A DNA stretch of 64,000 bases from Malania oleifera (GCF_029873635.1 NC_080417.1:34894214-34958213), one strand, 5' to 3'; shown: positions 34,965 to 47,896, counted from the stretch's first letter. Notes: generated by a model from the sequence alone, not told the origin. Translations and numbers: made by a program.

Positions 34965-36860
34965 ATGTCGAACCAAAAGGGCTCTCACATTGAGATGTTT
35001 GACGGCACAAACTTAGGTTTCTAGAAAATGCAGATCGAGGACTTCTTATTTGGTAAGGAGTTGCACTTACCACTGATGGAGAAGCCAGAATTCATGAAGG
35101 AGAGCGAGTGGGAGTTGCTTGACCGAAAAGCCCTCAGAGCCGTAAGGATGACGTTGGCAAAGTCTGTTGCCTTTAACATCAAACACTTGACAACCACCAA
35201 GTCCCTTATAGATGCACTATCTAACATGTATGAGCAGCCATTAGCCGCGAACAAGGTACATCTCATGAAAAGACTGTTTACAATGAGCATGTCTGTAGGT
35301 AAGAGTTTCAGCAGGCATTTGAATAATTTCAACGAGCTGTCGGATCAACTCGCCTCGATCGGGATTACCTTTGACAGTGAGATCCGTGCCCTATTAATTC
35401 TCAGTCAGCTGCCTGAGAGTTGGAAAGGTATTGTCACTACGATCAGTAGCTCTGCAGGAAAATCGAAGCTGAAATATGATGAGGTTATCAACATGATTTT
35501 GACAGAGGAGATCAGAATGCAGCTTTGAATGTGGAAAGCCGAGGAAAGGGAGGCGGGCATGGACGATCTAATAATCGTGGTAGATCCAGGACCAGGCGGT
35601 CCAAATCGAGAGACCCCAGAGGTTCCCAGGGCACAAAGAATGTTGAGTGTTGGAACTGTGGAAAGAACGGACATTTCAGAAACCAGTGTAAAGGTTCGAG
35701 AAAGGAATCTGAGGCAAAGACAGAAGCAAATATTGCTTTCGAGAATGATGAGATGTTGATATGCTCTTTGGAGAGCAAGTAGGAGTTTTGGGTCTTAGAC
35801 TCCGGAGCCTCATATCATGCCACATGCTGCAAAGATTGCCTAGAGCAGTACACACCAGGTGATTTCGGTAAGGTGTACCTTGACAATGATCAACCTTGCG
35901 ATGTAATCGGCAAGGGAGTTGTGAAGATCAAAATGAACGGGTCAGTATGGAAGCTGAAGAATGTTAGATATATTCTAGACCTGAGAAAGAATTTGATTTC
36001 AGTTGGTCAGTTGGCAGATGAGGGATACACAACGAAATTCATTGGCGATGAATGGAAAGTTTCAAAGGGTGTACTTACGATAGCACGAGGTAAGAAAAGC
36101 GGAACACTTTTTCTAACCTCCAATGCCTCCATGTCTATTTCAGTTGCTGCAGGAAATGACGACAGCAACATTTGGCACCAACGACTTGGTCACATGAGCG
36201 AGAAGGAACTCAGGGTGATGTACTCAAAGGGAAAATTGAGTTGTCTATAGTCAGTGTAGATTGACATGTGTGAGGATTGCATAGTCAGGAAACAGAAGAG
36301 GGTCAGTTTCCAGATAAACACCCGTGCCCCAAGGAAGTGTGTCGGGACACAACAGCAGAATGCCGAGAATCCTCAGGTGGAGAAACCAGTGGAGCAGATC
36401 GTTGCACCACCATCTCCTACTCTAGCACCGGAGCTTAGGAGATTTACTCGGCCTCATATACCAGACGGAAGGTATATAGATTGCTTACTTCCTACAGATG
36501 GAGGAGAGCCTGAATGCTGTGATGAAGCATGTCAGGCAGGAGATGCGAGCAAGTGGGAGCTTGCAATGAAGGACGAGATGAAGTCCCTCACCTCCAACAT
36601 AATTTGGAAGTTGCCCAAAGACCTTCACAATAAGTGGGTGTACAGAATTGAAGAAGAGCATGACGGCTCCAGAAGGTACAAGCCTCAATTGGTAGTCAAA
36701 GGCTTTGAGCAGAAGAAAGGGATTGACTACACCGGCATTTTTACACTAGTTGTGAAGATGACAGCCATCAGATTAGTTCGCAGAAATCTAATAGATAGGA
36801 AGGTGGTGACTAGAGAGAAACTGAAGTTGTACTCAACTTCAGTTGGTCTTCATGCTTGAA
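34965..36860 (+). pseudogene. Copia C polyprotein remnant: gag, protease, partial integrase/RT
   Basis: Start ATG at 34965 (MSNQKGSHIEMFDG). An in-frame TAG at 35022 stands where copia gag normally has Trp. Gag continues to about 35525 (FNELSDQLASIG, LPESWKGIVTTIS). It then shifts frame and reads a basic stretch and a CCHC knuckle (CWNCGKNGHFRNQC, about 35647-35690). The protease motif FWVLDSGASYHAT is at about 35785-35822 with the active-site DSG kept. The GAG-pre-integrase part has WHQRLGHMSEKEL near 36173 and CEDCIVRKQKRVSF near 36267. It then jumps to RT-proximal text (NKWVYRIEE, about 36637; GFEQKKGIDYTGIF, about 36703). RT catalytic and RNase H parts are deleted. Confidence 0.85.
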
Positions 36861-36928
36861 GACAGATATGAGCACATCATTTGTCTATACACTGGTTGAG
36901 ATGCTGCCTCCATCTCCAAGTGGGGGAT

Positions 36929-37075
36929 TGTTGGGAGTTCTGGTGTGGAACCGTCGGCAGCAGCACCTCCCTATGCAGCCTATGTTGAAATGAAGACCAG
37001 CAGCCAGCAGCCCTCCACCTACTCTGCAGATTTTGTTGAAATCTGCAGCCACCACCTTTGAATTTAGCTCCCCCT

Positions 37076-37135
<60 letters not shown>

Positions 37136-37434
37136 AGAGAGTTGTGATGCAGTGTGCTGTGTGTGTGAGTGTATGGAGCTGTGAGCTGCGTGAGTATTGT
37201 ATTGCAGTGTGCTGAGAGTGCAAAGAGAAGTGCAGAAAGTAGAGAGTTGTGGTGAGAGAGAGTTGAGTAGTGGCTCCTCCTTGTATTATTTCTCCCAGTT
37301 TATAGTGCAGTGGTGTGTGCTCCCGTGGACGTAGGTCAGTTTGGACCGAACCACGTAGATCCGGTGTTCCAGTGTGGATGTGCTTTGAATTTTTCTTCAT
37401 GTGTGATTGTTGCTCCAGGTTTTATCCCCTAATA
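36929..37434 (+). repeat. Copia C 3' LTR
   Basis: Direct repeat of 33763-34241 with a longer (TA)n run at 37082-37132. The conserved U5 stem-loop at 37327-37358 has CGTGG where the 5' copy has AGTGG. Confidence 0.92.
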
Positions 37435-37439
37435 GAGGG

Positions 37440-37837
37440 TACCTATCCCAAACCTCTTTGGCAGAGTTTGATCTATGACCATGGTCGCAACCTCAATAAG
37501 CCGCTCTCTGTTCTTCGAATATGCCCAAAAGGTTTTGGCATTCTGTCTGAATTCAAGCTCTATTGAATCACTTTAATCTCGTACGCCATGGAAATGGCTT
37601 CCAGTCCTCGAACTGTAGAAGAGATCTTCAAGGATTACAGCGATAGACGAGTTAGTCTTGTTCATGCCTTAACCTATGATGTTGATGATTATTATGGCCT
37701 CTGTGATCCAGATAAAGAGAACCTGTGTCTGTTTGTACAACCAATGAAACTTGGGAAATTACTCTTCCAGCAAAGGAAGTTCCACTTCCTGAACCTGTGT
37801 TTGTTTAGGGATAGGGTTAGCAAGTCTTAGTTCAACC
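37440..37837 (+). pseudogene. Alfin-like protein gene fragment (N-terminal domain)
   Basis: From the ATG at 37588 the reading matches the start of Alfin-like PHD-finger proteins. These are plant nuclear proteins that bind H3K4me3 through a C-terminal PHD and carry an N-terminal Alfin domain. [14 protein letters not shown] and [10 protein letters not shown] are clear. After 37738 the match continues in another frame ([14 protein letters not shown], about 37742-37790) and ends at a stop near 37808, so there is a frameshift. The rest of the Alfin domain and the PHD finger are missing. About 150 bp upstream may be the captured leader. It sits inside the MULE and is best read as a transduplicated fragment rather than a working gene. 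Confidence 0.75.
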
Positions 37838-40800
37838 AGGTTTTGAACATTGAGTTGGATCAAATTATAGAGGTGTTTGTGCTTACCCAAGTCCTTTTTT
37901 TTTTTTTTTACACTTATTACTCACACTATTTTCTTGGATTAATTTGAAATAGATATGTGATCATAAATTTTTTTTAACAATGTTTTATATGTGTAGGCAT
38001 GTTGGCTAACAAAGATAGTCTTTTGGTTTTAAATTTGACTTCGTTTGGTACATGCTTGAGCATGCATGTTGAGTTTTGGGGGGGGGGGGGGGGGGGGGAG
38101 ATATAGGGTTCAAATTTTAGGAACAAAGTTCAGCCCTCTAATTATTGTCAACCTTCATGTATGCAGTTGCACTGATATGTTATGCTCATTTGGCAGTTAC
38201 TTTCATTCACAATTCATGAAGTTTGATGTCATCTTCTTTTTTCTTTTATGGTATGTATGCAGTTTTTGACTTACTTTGCAGACATGAATTGTTTTCACAT
38301 AAACCATGGTATATGTCCAATGAGTTAGTGTATATTTATAATGTATAACTGTTATATTGAGTTCTTTAGTTGTTGTTGACCCAATATTCTATAATACGAA
38401 TAATAGTAATCTGATTATTGGAACTCAAAATTTGATATACATTTAGCGTAGTGTGGGCGTTCAGTATGTTCACAACGTTACATTCACCATTTTCATACAC
38501 ATCCAATGTATCAAATTAGTATAAAAAATTCGGCAGAGTCCCCTTTAAAAATTGAGTATATCCATCCATGCATTTGTTCAAAGAAAACATTTATCCAAAA
38601 TTGTATGTATAAGTGAGCTTCCTGCCATTTAGATTGGCACTCGGGAAAGAAAAAAGACCTACGCAAAACAAAATTATATGTATAAGTAATATGCGTTACT
38701 TATAGTAATCAACAATTAATTTCAAAAATATTTTTATATGCATTTAATTGTTTTCATCTTAGTACATAGGAACCTTTTTAGGAAAAGTTCTACCGAAATT
38801 TCAGGTATCCGTTATGATATTGAAACCGATAATGAGTATGAAAATATGCAAATGATTATGCAATGGTTTCGCCAGTGACGGTCATAGCTTCATTAAACCA
38901 GAGGTTAGACTTCTAACGCCAGTTTACAGGTATTCGCTATGATATTGAAACAAATAATGAGTATGAAAATATGTTCCTATATGTTCATGAGCATGCAATC
39001 TTACCTATATGTTTCACTCATCATTTTAAAAAATTTTTTGCATGCTTTTAATTGTTTTCATCTTAGTACATGGTTACTTTTTTGGGAAAAGTTCTACCGA
39101 AATTTCGGCAGCATACCGTCTGTAATTTGAATATTTGTCCATTTTACCATGTCCCTAAAATGTTTGCAAGCAATGTAATAATTAAGTCTGAGCATGCGAG
39201 AACCTATAATATCTACCAGCATGCAATCCACATCAATGCATCAGTCATGCAGGAGACACTAAGATCAAATTGTCACCCGATTTTCAAATCAAATTGCAAT
39301 AAACTAGTAAGTGACAAAAAAAAAGTTATATAGCATCACTACATTTTGTTGCTAATCCACATTTGTATCAGTAAACAAGGTTAAATTTACATGTTTAGAT
39401 AAAGTTACATTATATACATTAAAAAATTTTTTTTAATTGTTTGATAACTTAACACTATAATGTGTATTAAATTTTGTTAAAGCATTATTTCAAAATTTTT
39501 GTTAAAACATTAAATTTGTAAGTCATGTTTAATTTTTACTTTATGCATCATTTTAACAATTATTTATATAATTTATTTTTAATATTACTTAATATATAGT
39601 GTTCTTCTTATGCATTTTTTTACAAATTTACAATAAATATACCCATTTATTGATCTTAGGTTTTTTTCTTAGTTTTTTACATTTATTCATTTTGTATATG
39701 CTAATTATAATGTCATTCTAATTTTTGAAATATATATTTTCACTGTATATACGCAGTTAATTTTAATTCAATACATTTTTTTGTAATGTTTTTTCAGGTC
39801 ATATTATTGATAAATTAACATCATATTCAACGTCAATTGCATTTCAATTTATTTAATCACAAGTACGATGTTCAGATATTTAATTTTATGCTATTTTTAT
39901 TATCATATATTCACCATTCATATTTGTTTATAAAATTGCATAGTTCTTCATATTATTTATAATATTATTACATTTCATTAAATATTATTACTTAATTGCA
40001 TCACATTATTATACTTACATACGCACTTATTCAACATATTTATTTTATCTATTCGTATTTATTGACTGATTTTCTACATTTTAAACAGTTATTTTTAGTA
40101 TAATTTTAATTTCTTTACTTTCACACTATTTCAAGTACGTATTCATTTTTTTTCACGATCATTACATTACTAATTATTCATATGTTATGTTCATTCAAAT
40201 ATCTTTGTGGTTGATCAACTTAACATCATTCGTAATTTGACAACAATATCATAAGCATATTTATGCTTTCATTTCTAAAATATTTTTTATTAGCATTTAT
40301 AAAACTTTATTATCTTCACCACTTAATTATTATTTTTTCTGATTATTAAGTTTAGGTAATCAATATTTGATAATTATTTTATACATAACACAACACAATG
40401 CAATATAAATTAAATTGAATTATAAAACCTACATTACACAAGTAATACAACATCACTGAATTTATCAAAGTATATTATTGCTAAAAATAAATGTGTGTGT
40501 GTGTGTGTATACCAAATATGATTTGAATCAAATAACCCATCACAAGTAGCAAATAATCTATGATTTGTAAGTATAATTTTTTTTTTTTTACCAAATGTGA
40601 TTTCATAGCATAATAATTGAAATTATTTTTGAAATTATAATGACAAAAGAATTAAATATTTAATAACTAAACATACAAGTATAAATTTATTATAAAACCA
40701 TTCCTTAAATTATAAATATTTCTTGATACATTAAGCGGTGTAAGATTAAACTATTAAAGATATGCAAATGCACACAAATGTTATAGTGTGATTTTTTAGG

Positions 40801-41200
40801 TATATATATATATATATAAACACAGCTTGCAAATAGTAGCCCAAGGGTTTTTTTTTTTTTTGGTAATATAATAAAATACAAAAAATTTAAATAAAGGTCT
40901 TACCTCAATTGGGTTCTGGATGCAGCTTCCAAAAAATCAAAACCAAAATAGTAAACTTTGAATCTTGAATGGAGAAGTATTTCAAGTAAATTTGAATAAT
41001 CAATGAAAATACTTGGGATTTTGGATTAGAAAAACATATCCCATTCTTACGAGTTTTATACGTTACTCTATCGAACTCAAACGCCAACGGTCACTTGCTC
41101 AACCAATGGCAACCTGCTAGCCTTTGACGTCCTCCTCCTGCCATAAGCCTACTCTTTGCAACATCCGTTCACGAATGAAGAAAAGGAGAAAGGTTTGCGT
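37838..41200. other. AT-rich MULE interior without recognised genes
   Basis: No gene seen. A poly-G run lies at about 38079-38098. A duplicated segment at about 38740-38850 and 38920-39100 shares ATTGAAACnnATAATGAGTATGAAAATATG and GAAAAGTTCTACCGAAATTTC. (GT)n is at about 40493-40509 and (TA)n at about 40801-40818. The scattered short ORFs have no recognisable content. Confidence 0.45.
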
Positions 41201-41500
41201 GAATAGTCAAGGCAAATCTCACTAGACGAAGTAGTGAGATTTGCCACGGATAAGACAGCGAACGACTGTTCCATTTCCTAAGCAAATCTTGGTACTTCGT
41301 CTAGGGAGATTTTCCTTAACACGCATTAACACCTGAGTGTTTGACACTTTTAAATCTCATTACTTAAAATAGTGAGATTTGTTTAAATCTCACTATTTTA
41401 AGTAACAAGATTACGTTAGAGTCATTCTGAAAAATACTTTTCAGAAGAGGATATTATTTAATATATATTTTTTTAAAAAAATAAAACGAAAAAAAACTCA
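41200..41500. repeat. MULE right terminal region with palindromes
   Basis: Palindromes AAATCTCACTAGACGAAGTAGTGAGATTT (about 41214-41242), AAATCTTGGTACTTCGTCTAGGGAGATTT (about 41283-41311) and AAATCTCATTACTTAAAATAGTGAGATTT (about 41352-41380) are described here by position. They mirror those at 30340-30910. The terminal part mirrors 30249-30345 in inverted orientation. Confidence 0.75.
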
Positions 41501-41509
41501 GTATATCAT

Positions 41510-41603
41510 ACTCACAACATAAGACGCCGTGAAGTGTTTGTTGGAGTCTTTAGACGTCAATACAACAGTTTTATATACCAGGTGACAGTTGCACTGTCAT
41601 TTG

Positions 41604-41635
<32 letters not shown>

Positions 41636-44225
41636 GAGAGAGAGAGAGAGCACCAAAGAAGCTGCTTTCATAGAGAATAGAAAACGCGTGGCCTTGGGAG
41701 ACCAATAATCCATGGTTTGGTTTGGCTTGGCCTTGGGTTTGGTTTTTTCTGACTTTGTCTCTGAATTTTTGACAATTTAATTATTGCATTCCAACGCCTT
41801 CTTTGGTGCAGACTTCCCCCAAACATTTAATCCGTCGCGTCAAACTGAATATAATAATAGTTCATACGTATAAATTGACCAGCCTAGCTTACGCTTAATG
41901 TAAATTTTTAATTGGGAAATTTTGTCTCCTTTCAACCAGTTCCCAATTACAGTGTTTAGTTTGAAAATATTAAAATAGAAATACAGGACCTGTTGCTCAT
42001 AAGAGGTTAACCTGGCCGACGATTAAAACAAAAATGCCCTTAATTTTATTGGGCACCCCAAAGCCAGAATGACCAAATCAACCTCTTAATTACTGTTTCA
42101 CGTCTTCAGTGGCATGGAAAATTCACTGCCATCAATTCAAAGTCCGCCATGTCCAATTCAATTCAGACAAAAATGCCCTTAAAATGGAGGATTTTTTTTT
42201 TTTTTTAAAGAGCAATTAGGGTGTCCACGTGCCTAATTTTTATAAGATTTTTTTTTCTTTCCTTAATATTTTTAACTATTCCAGTGAGTATTTCAGTTCT
42301 GCTTCTTTTGAAAACGTCCCATAATCTTTTCTCTCAATTTTTCAAGTAATAATAATAATAATAATAATAAACTCTAGTGTTAGGGTCTTAGAGTTCGGCA
42401 ATCTTAATACATGATTTTGATATGTGTGTATGAATTAGGAAGTATGGCCGGTTAACTTGGATGCGACTATGCGGATGTCATAGGGATGTTTTTAGTACAT
42501 CTCTACGACATTTTGATTTGTTCAGATAGTTTTAATTGTGATGCTCTCAACTCTAATGCATAATCATTAGATCCCTAGTGGTTACTATATAGTATGTGAC
42601 CGAGACTACTTTGGAAAATGAATCTTAGGGATACATTAGATGAGTGTCCCTACCTCCTCCAATTTCTTGATGGGTACTAAGCGAGCGATCATGAGGATTG
42701 CTTAGGGGCAGACTCTTGATATCCTTGAGGGATGTATTAGGTTTTCATATAAATTGGGAGCTCCATGAAGGATCCGTTTGGGAATGAGATCGCACGAGTC
42801 TCTTTGGTATGGAGGTTCAAGTGCACATCCTCCTTAGCCGTCATCTATACAGTTAGGCAGTGTCATCTAAGACCCTTGGTTGTGCTAAGAGGATGAGAGT
42901 TATCTTTAGTACTAGTGGAACATAAATTATATCCCTTACCACTCAAGTTTGGGTTCCTTACAGTTGATTACTAGGTTGGATACTTGAGTATTTCTTTGAT
43001 TAAGGATGAGTACAACTAGGCTGGACTCGGCGTAGTCTTGCCACTGCACAAGTGTGACACCATGCTACTTTAAGAGGATTTTAGTAAGGGTGATTCCTTT
43101 TGACCATTAAGAATTCTACGTCCATGAAAGTTTGTATTATGGCATATCTCTCGATCTTGAATGAGAAAATATACAGATATGTACTCATAATCATGTAAAT
43201 AAAAAACATAGTTTCATAAGCTTTGATATCATTTCTCATACTTATAATCATAACCTATCATTTCTCATAATCATATACATATACTTTCATTTCTCAAATC
43301 ATATTCATATACTTTCATATCTCACCTTTAAATTCATACTCTTTCATTTCTCATATTCATTTTTACATTCTAGCCCATGCGTATCCACTAGCATATTGCA
43401 CAACGTGTCTATAACCCATGGCTGTTCATTTCCCAATTTTATAATCTAACTCATGAGTTTCCGCTAGTATAGAATCCACAACGTGTCTATAACTCATGAC
43501 TATTCATTATTGTGTCTGTAATGAGTAACCAACCCGAGGATATTCTCATTCTCATCGTCATGTATCTCCCCATGACCAAGTTGTGCGGCTCGAAGGCTGG
43601 ACCTAACCGCGGTTGGTCTACCCGGTTAGATCAAAATAGGGAACGTGTCTATAGTACGAATGGCCTACCAATCCTGGTTCAGACCCTAGGGGGTAACACA
43701 ACCTTTTACATACACATTCGATTATCACGCCACACTCTCCATGAGATGTGTGGTTGCACTATCACTATGCTAGCAACGGTACCGTGCTCTCTGTACAACT
43801 ATGGTACATCAGGGTTCTCATTTTCACATTTCATTCCATCTGTATATCTCATCATATCATTATCATTCTCGTAATTTATGTATCATTTCCATTATATCTG
43901 TATTCATTTCATCTCATATCTGTATGTATCTCAATTCAACATTTCTGTATAAAACACATCTGTGTGCATATCACGTATATCATCATTTCAATAAAAACGT
44001 ATCTAGAACTCACATTTTACCATTTCTCAGAAAAACATATCTTTATGTCACATTTCATTATTTCCCAGTAAAATACACATTTGTATATTACATTTCATCA
44101 TTCCTTTATAAAATAATTATGTATTCCACTTTTTATCATTTCCATATAAAAATCTCATAGCACCACAAATATGTATATAAAACATATATGGGTTTCCCAT
44201 ATCTTCATTTCTATATAAAACATTT

Positions 44226-44263
<38 letters not shown>

Positions 44264-44571
44264 TAGTCTCATTTTCTCAGTGCAAAACACATATCTCAAT
44301 TTCAATTACATTCCTAGTATAAATCTGTTATTTCATATTCCTCATGTCACACAATTTTATCTGATATTCATAATATAATAACCACAGGAAAAATATCATA
44401 TTCACATTTTCACATACTTTAAATCAACCAATTCATTTCCCAAAATAGTTGTTATAATTTATTCCACTTACCTGTTTACTAAGAGTCCTGCTAAAAACCC
44501 TAAATATACGCTCGCGGCATTCGGAACTCCATACCTTGAAATCGCATTATCCCCAGTTCAATCAACTCAGT
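41510..44571. other. Non-coding stretch, possible gypsy LTR text
   Basis: No gene seen. A (GA)n tract is at about 41607-41650 and an AAT microsatellite at 42346-42369. From about 43200 the sequence is rich in 'ttcatttctcatattcat' phrases and a (TA)n run at 44228-44261. A CCTGGTTCAGACCCTAGG phrase near 43673 recalls gypsy LTR text near 1300-1450. Ends could not be placed. ORFs at 43512-44160 have no recognisable domain. Confidence 0.4.
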
Positions 44572-46243
44572 TGTTGAATTTTTGAGTCCTATCCTTGTTT
44601 TGATGCTGACAAAACACATGTTTCTTATGTGTGTTTTTGGCATGTGAACAGGTCCATTAATTTAATACACACATAAGGAAAAGGCGATGGAACTTTGTAG
44701 GACTTAAAACCTATATGATTAGGTGCATTCCATGAAGTTAGAAGAGTGAAGAAGAAGACATATTTGATTTAATTTGTATATGCATTTAGGTTTTTATATT
44801 TTGGCCTGTAATAAATGCATACATCATGCATTATATGACTTAATGCTCAGATAGGCCATAGATAGACCTTATAACAGACTTTGGTTGACCTTCAGTTGAC
44901 CGACGTTGAGTTTTTGGGCTTAATTAAAAAGTCTAGGCCATAGAATGACAATAGGAACGATGACCCTTACACTTGAATGCCACATGCCTTTTCACCGGTT
45001 CTCCCCACGGCCAATCAAACCCAATTTTGGCCAAGAGTCTGTTCAATCAACTGATCCTATGAACCGGTCGACCGAACCTCTCGGGTTGCAGTATGTTTAA
45101 ATGCTAAAATGGGTTCAAAAATTAATTAAGCTTTTTTTAATAATATTTAGCATGTCCCCAATGGTAAAAAATCTCCCAATCCTTTATATATACCCCTTTC
45201 ATAACTTAGATTAGTAACTTTGATTAACCAATTTTTCTCTCAAAATTATTTTCTTAATCAAAGTTCCTCCACTTACATTTTTAATTGCAAAATCATTTTG
45301 AGGTAAATTTTTACACTCTCCAACTCTCTTTATTATTCTTTGGAAAATCTTTTGAAAGAGAGTATCTTTATTTTAGGGCATTTATTTTCACATCAATGCT
45401 TTCATAGAAAAAGTTTCATGTTGCAAAAATTATTTGAAAAACCAAAGCCCTAGGTTCTCCTATTTCTCATTGAAAATATTTATGGAGAAATATTGCATAG
45501 GGTTAAGATCTTTGAGCATTTTATCATGTACATTATTTTTCAAAGATTGAAAATGTTATTTGATAGTACCCTTACTCTATTAAGCATAATGCATATCATT
45601 AGAGAGTGCATGTATTGAGCTTAAACGTGTACATATTTGCTTGTATTTTTAAAAGCATATTATGTGTACAAAAACTGTTTTCATGTATCGGTTGGGTTCA
45701 GTCTGGAATTGAGCTGGGGAGTCTCAGCCCCGTACGTAAGACCGGTTGGGTTCAGCCCGAGAAATTGAACTGGAGAGTCTTCGCGTAAGAGAAACAAGTT
45801 GGGCTCAGCCTTACAATTGAGTTGGGGTTTACCTCACCTCATAAGGAGAGGTTGTAACGGCTTCTGCTCTGCCCATTTAAGTGAGCAAGAATAGTGTAAT
45901 CCTTGGGGGGTATGCCCAAGGCGGGAATGTAGGTTGGTTTGGCTAAATCTCAATAACAAATATCATGTGTTACTCTCTTTCTATCATATTTAAATTCCCG
46001 CACTTTAATTTCCACACGTGTATGCTTGTCCATATTTATTGTCATAACAATTTGCATACATCCATTTAATTTAAATAAGATACTACAAATGTGTGTGCTT
46101 GTTTTCACTGCTTAAATTATTTTACATACACATGTACATTTTGAATGAAATATGACATGTGGTGAATCAGCAAAAGTTTAAATTAGTCAAAAAGTTTTTA
46201 AAAGCCAATTCACTCCCCTCTTGGGATCAAACTAATTCCAACA
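44572..46243 (+). repeat. LTR (1.67 kb) of a mostly non-coding element
   Basis: It starts TGTTGAATTTTTGAG, has a TTGTTTTGATGCTGACAAAAC phrase typical of this LTR group at about 44594, the AATTCACTCCCCTCTTGGG block near 46208, and ends TAATTCCAACA. A diverged form of the U5 motif is at 45924-45953. The word GGTCGACCGAACC is near 45067. The next bases, AGTTAGTATTGGAGTC, look like a decayed tRNA-Met primer site. The matching 3' LTR was not found before 62732. Confidence 0.7.
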
Positions 46244-46262
46244 GTTAGTATTGGAGTCTGGT
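46244..46262 (+). promoter_or_regulatory. Decayed primer-binding site
   Basis: GTTAGTATTGGAGTCTGG aligns with the usual TTGGTATCAGAGCCTGG at most positions, directly after the LTR end. Confidence 0.5.
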
Positions 46263-47891
46263 TGCAATAAACTTAACCACATTTGCATAAAGATTGCAAC
46301 AACTTATTTTTCAGTGTATCCCTGTTTTGAAGGTCAACTCTTTGCTAATCCTCCACTATTTTCATTGCGTAGATTTTATTGTTTGAATATTGAAAATGCT
46401 TTTGTAAAATCAATTGATTGGAGTGTTTGGAAAAGGTTTTGGCAAAATTTTTCATATTCCATTGAAAATGTTTTTAATATGCAAAGTTTCCCAAACCTAA
46501 AATTGATTTGAATTTTCATGACATTGTTTTAATGCATATCATTTGAGTGTTGTGTTTATCTTGTGCCTTAGTTATTAATGCTCTTGAAAAGAATTATGTT
46601 TTATGGTAATACAAAGGGATATTTGGGAACTAAAAGAGGTATGAAAAATTCGAGAGAGAGGAAGACACCACTTTGAGCTCAAACGTCTAAGGAGTAAATT
46701 GACATGGTATATTTCCTCCTACTTTGTTGCTGATCCATATATTGATTCATATGTTATATCTTGTATTAATTTTATTTGTGAATCATATGATGAATCTAGC
46801 GTTGAATTTATGTTATGATTCATAATGCATATACTGTATTAATTTTGTATGGATCATGTAATTTTTGCATGCCATATTAGGAGAAGCTAAATAGGAACAT
46901 TTCTTTAATACTCATAAGATCTTTATTAGGATATAATATGTAAAGGGTTTTGATGCTTTAAATGCTTAAATAGTGTTTGCGCATAAAATTCATAATTTTA
47001 GTATACACTATTATCAAACTGAGAACCCTAAGAAAATCTAGCCAATATGTGAGTCTTATTGAAACATCCAATCTAAGCTTAGCATATATGTCATTATGAT
47101 TGGATAAGCTATATCATGCTTATACAAAACTATCAATTCTTAAATTTAAATCTCATAAGCATGTTTTAAATATAATCCCCTCCAAATGGACAAAGATGGT
47201 TTATCTGTGGAAATAATTCTTAATGCTACATATGTTTTAATATAAAAATCTTAAATATAGCATAAATTGTCCATCACATAGTAATGAGTTTTAGGAAATC
47301 TATCTTATGGTATGTAATGTAAAATCCTAAACTCATCATTGAGCTTAAATGATAGATCTTTTTAAAATGACAAATTTAATCTAAGAAATCTTAAGCTCAT
47401 CACCACATCAAAGAATATCAGTTATGCCAATTACTATTAATTGAACATAAATTCTTTTTTGGCTATATAACTGAGGGGGAGCAGAGAACTTATATTGAAC
47501 TACAAATCACTATCCATATATTATGGAATGTTTAAACTCTTGGTGGATAGTTAATCATAATAATTACTGCACTGAATGCTCACAATCCATCCTTCACTCT
47601 AAAATTAATTACATTTGATTGATGGATTATATTCTTAATAAAAACTACTTTAAGGTGAATGCCTATTGTCCATTCTTCACTTAAATGATAATTTCATTAA
47701 ATGGACAAATATTTTTGCCTGCTCTACTTATATGCATGTTTGTATTGAACGTCTCTTGCATGATTGATGCAGTGATGTGAATTGCATGTTGGTAGTGGAT
47801 ATAGGTTTTCGCATACTCAATCTGAATTGTATCTATATGATACAGATTATTTTAAACTGCTTGCGTGAATCTATTAGGTTTCAGGTACATG
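46263..47891 (+). other. Non-coding body of an LTR element (first part)
   Basis: No polyprotein is detectable. AT-rich text with one phrase typical of retroelement bodies (AACTGAGGGGGAGCAGAG near 47470). It may continue at 51768-52178 and 60790-62731 once the two younger insertions are removed, about 4 kb in all. Confidence 0.4.
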
Positions 47892-47896
47892 GTAAG

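Larger units (their letters stand above)
33763..37434 (+). mobile_element. Internally deleted copia element C with 5-bp duplication GAGGG
   Basis: Flanks are GAGGG at 33758-33762 and 37435-37439, a perfect match. The 5' LTR is 33763-34241 and the 3' LTR 36929-37434 (ending CCCTAATA against CCCAACA in the 5' copy). The length difference is mostly the (TA)n run. The primer site ATTGGTATCAGAGC is at 34242-34255, and the polypurine tract AAGTGGGGGAT is at about 36918-36928. The 2.7-kb interior holds gag, protease, a pre-integrase piece and a small RT piece. The integrase core, most RT and RNase H are gone. It is non-autonomous. It inserted in the MULE between its two gene fragments. Confidence 0.93.
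30249..41500. mobile_element. Mutator-like element with captured gene fragments (Pack-MULE type)
   Basis: Left end CGAGTGTTTTCCTAG... and right end (reverse complement) TGAGTTTTTTTTCG... continue as long inverted repeats through TATATTAAATAATA and TTTCAGAATGACTCTNACGTAATCT, about 85 bp and more. The flanking 9-mers are GTATGTCGT (30240-30248) and GTATATCAT (41501-41509), 7 of 9 identical with two G-to-A changes. Long inverted ends with a 9-bp duplication are the Mutator signature. No transposase is visible. The interior holds an Alfin-like fragment, another 5' gene fragment, a solo LTR and a copia element. The original size was about 7.2 kb. Exact tips are uncertain by a base or two. Confidence 0.65.

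Noticed and set aside
38079-38098. Poly-G runs (also 24509-24526 and 62444-62470) as G-quadruplex signals
   Set aside because: They are plain homopolymers whose length may be a sequencing artefact. No four-tract pattern surrounds them.
41510-44571. A gene from the ORFs at 43512-44160
   Set aside because: They overlap one another in different frames, are rich in the repeated 'catttc' word and show no domain.
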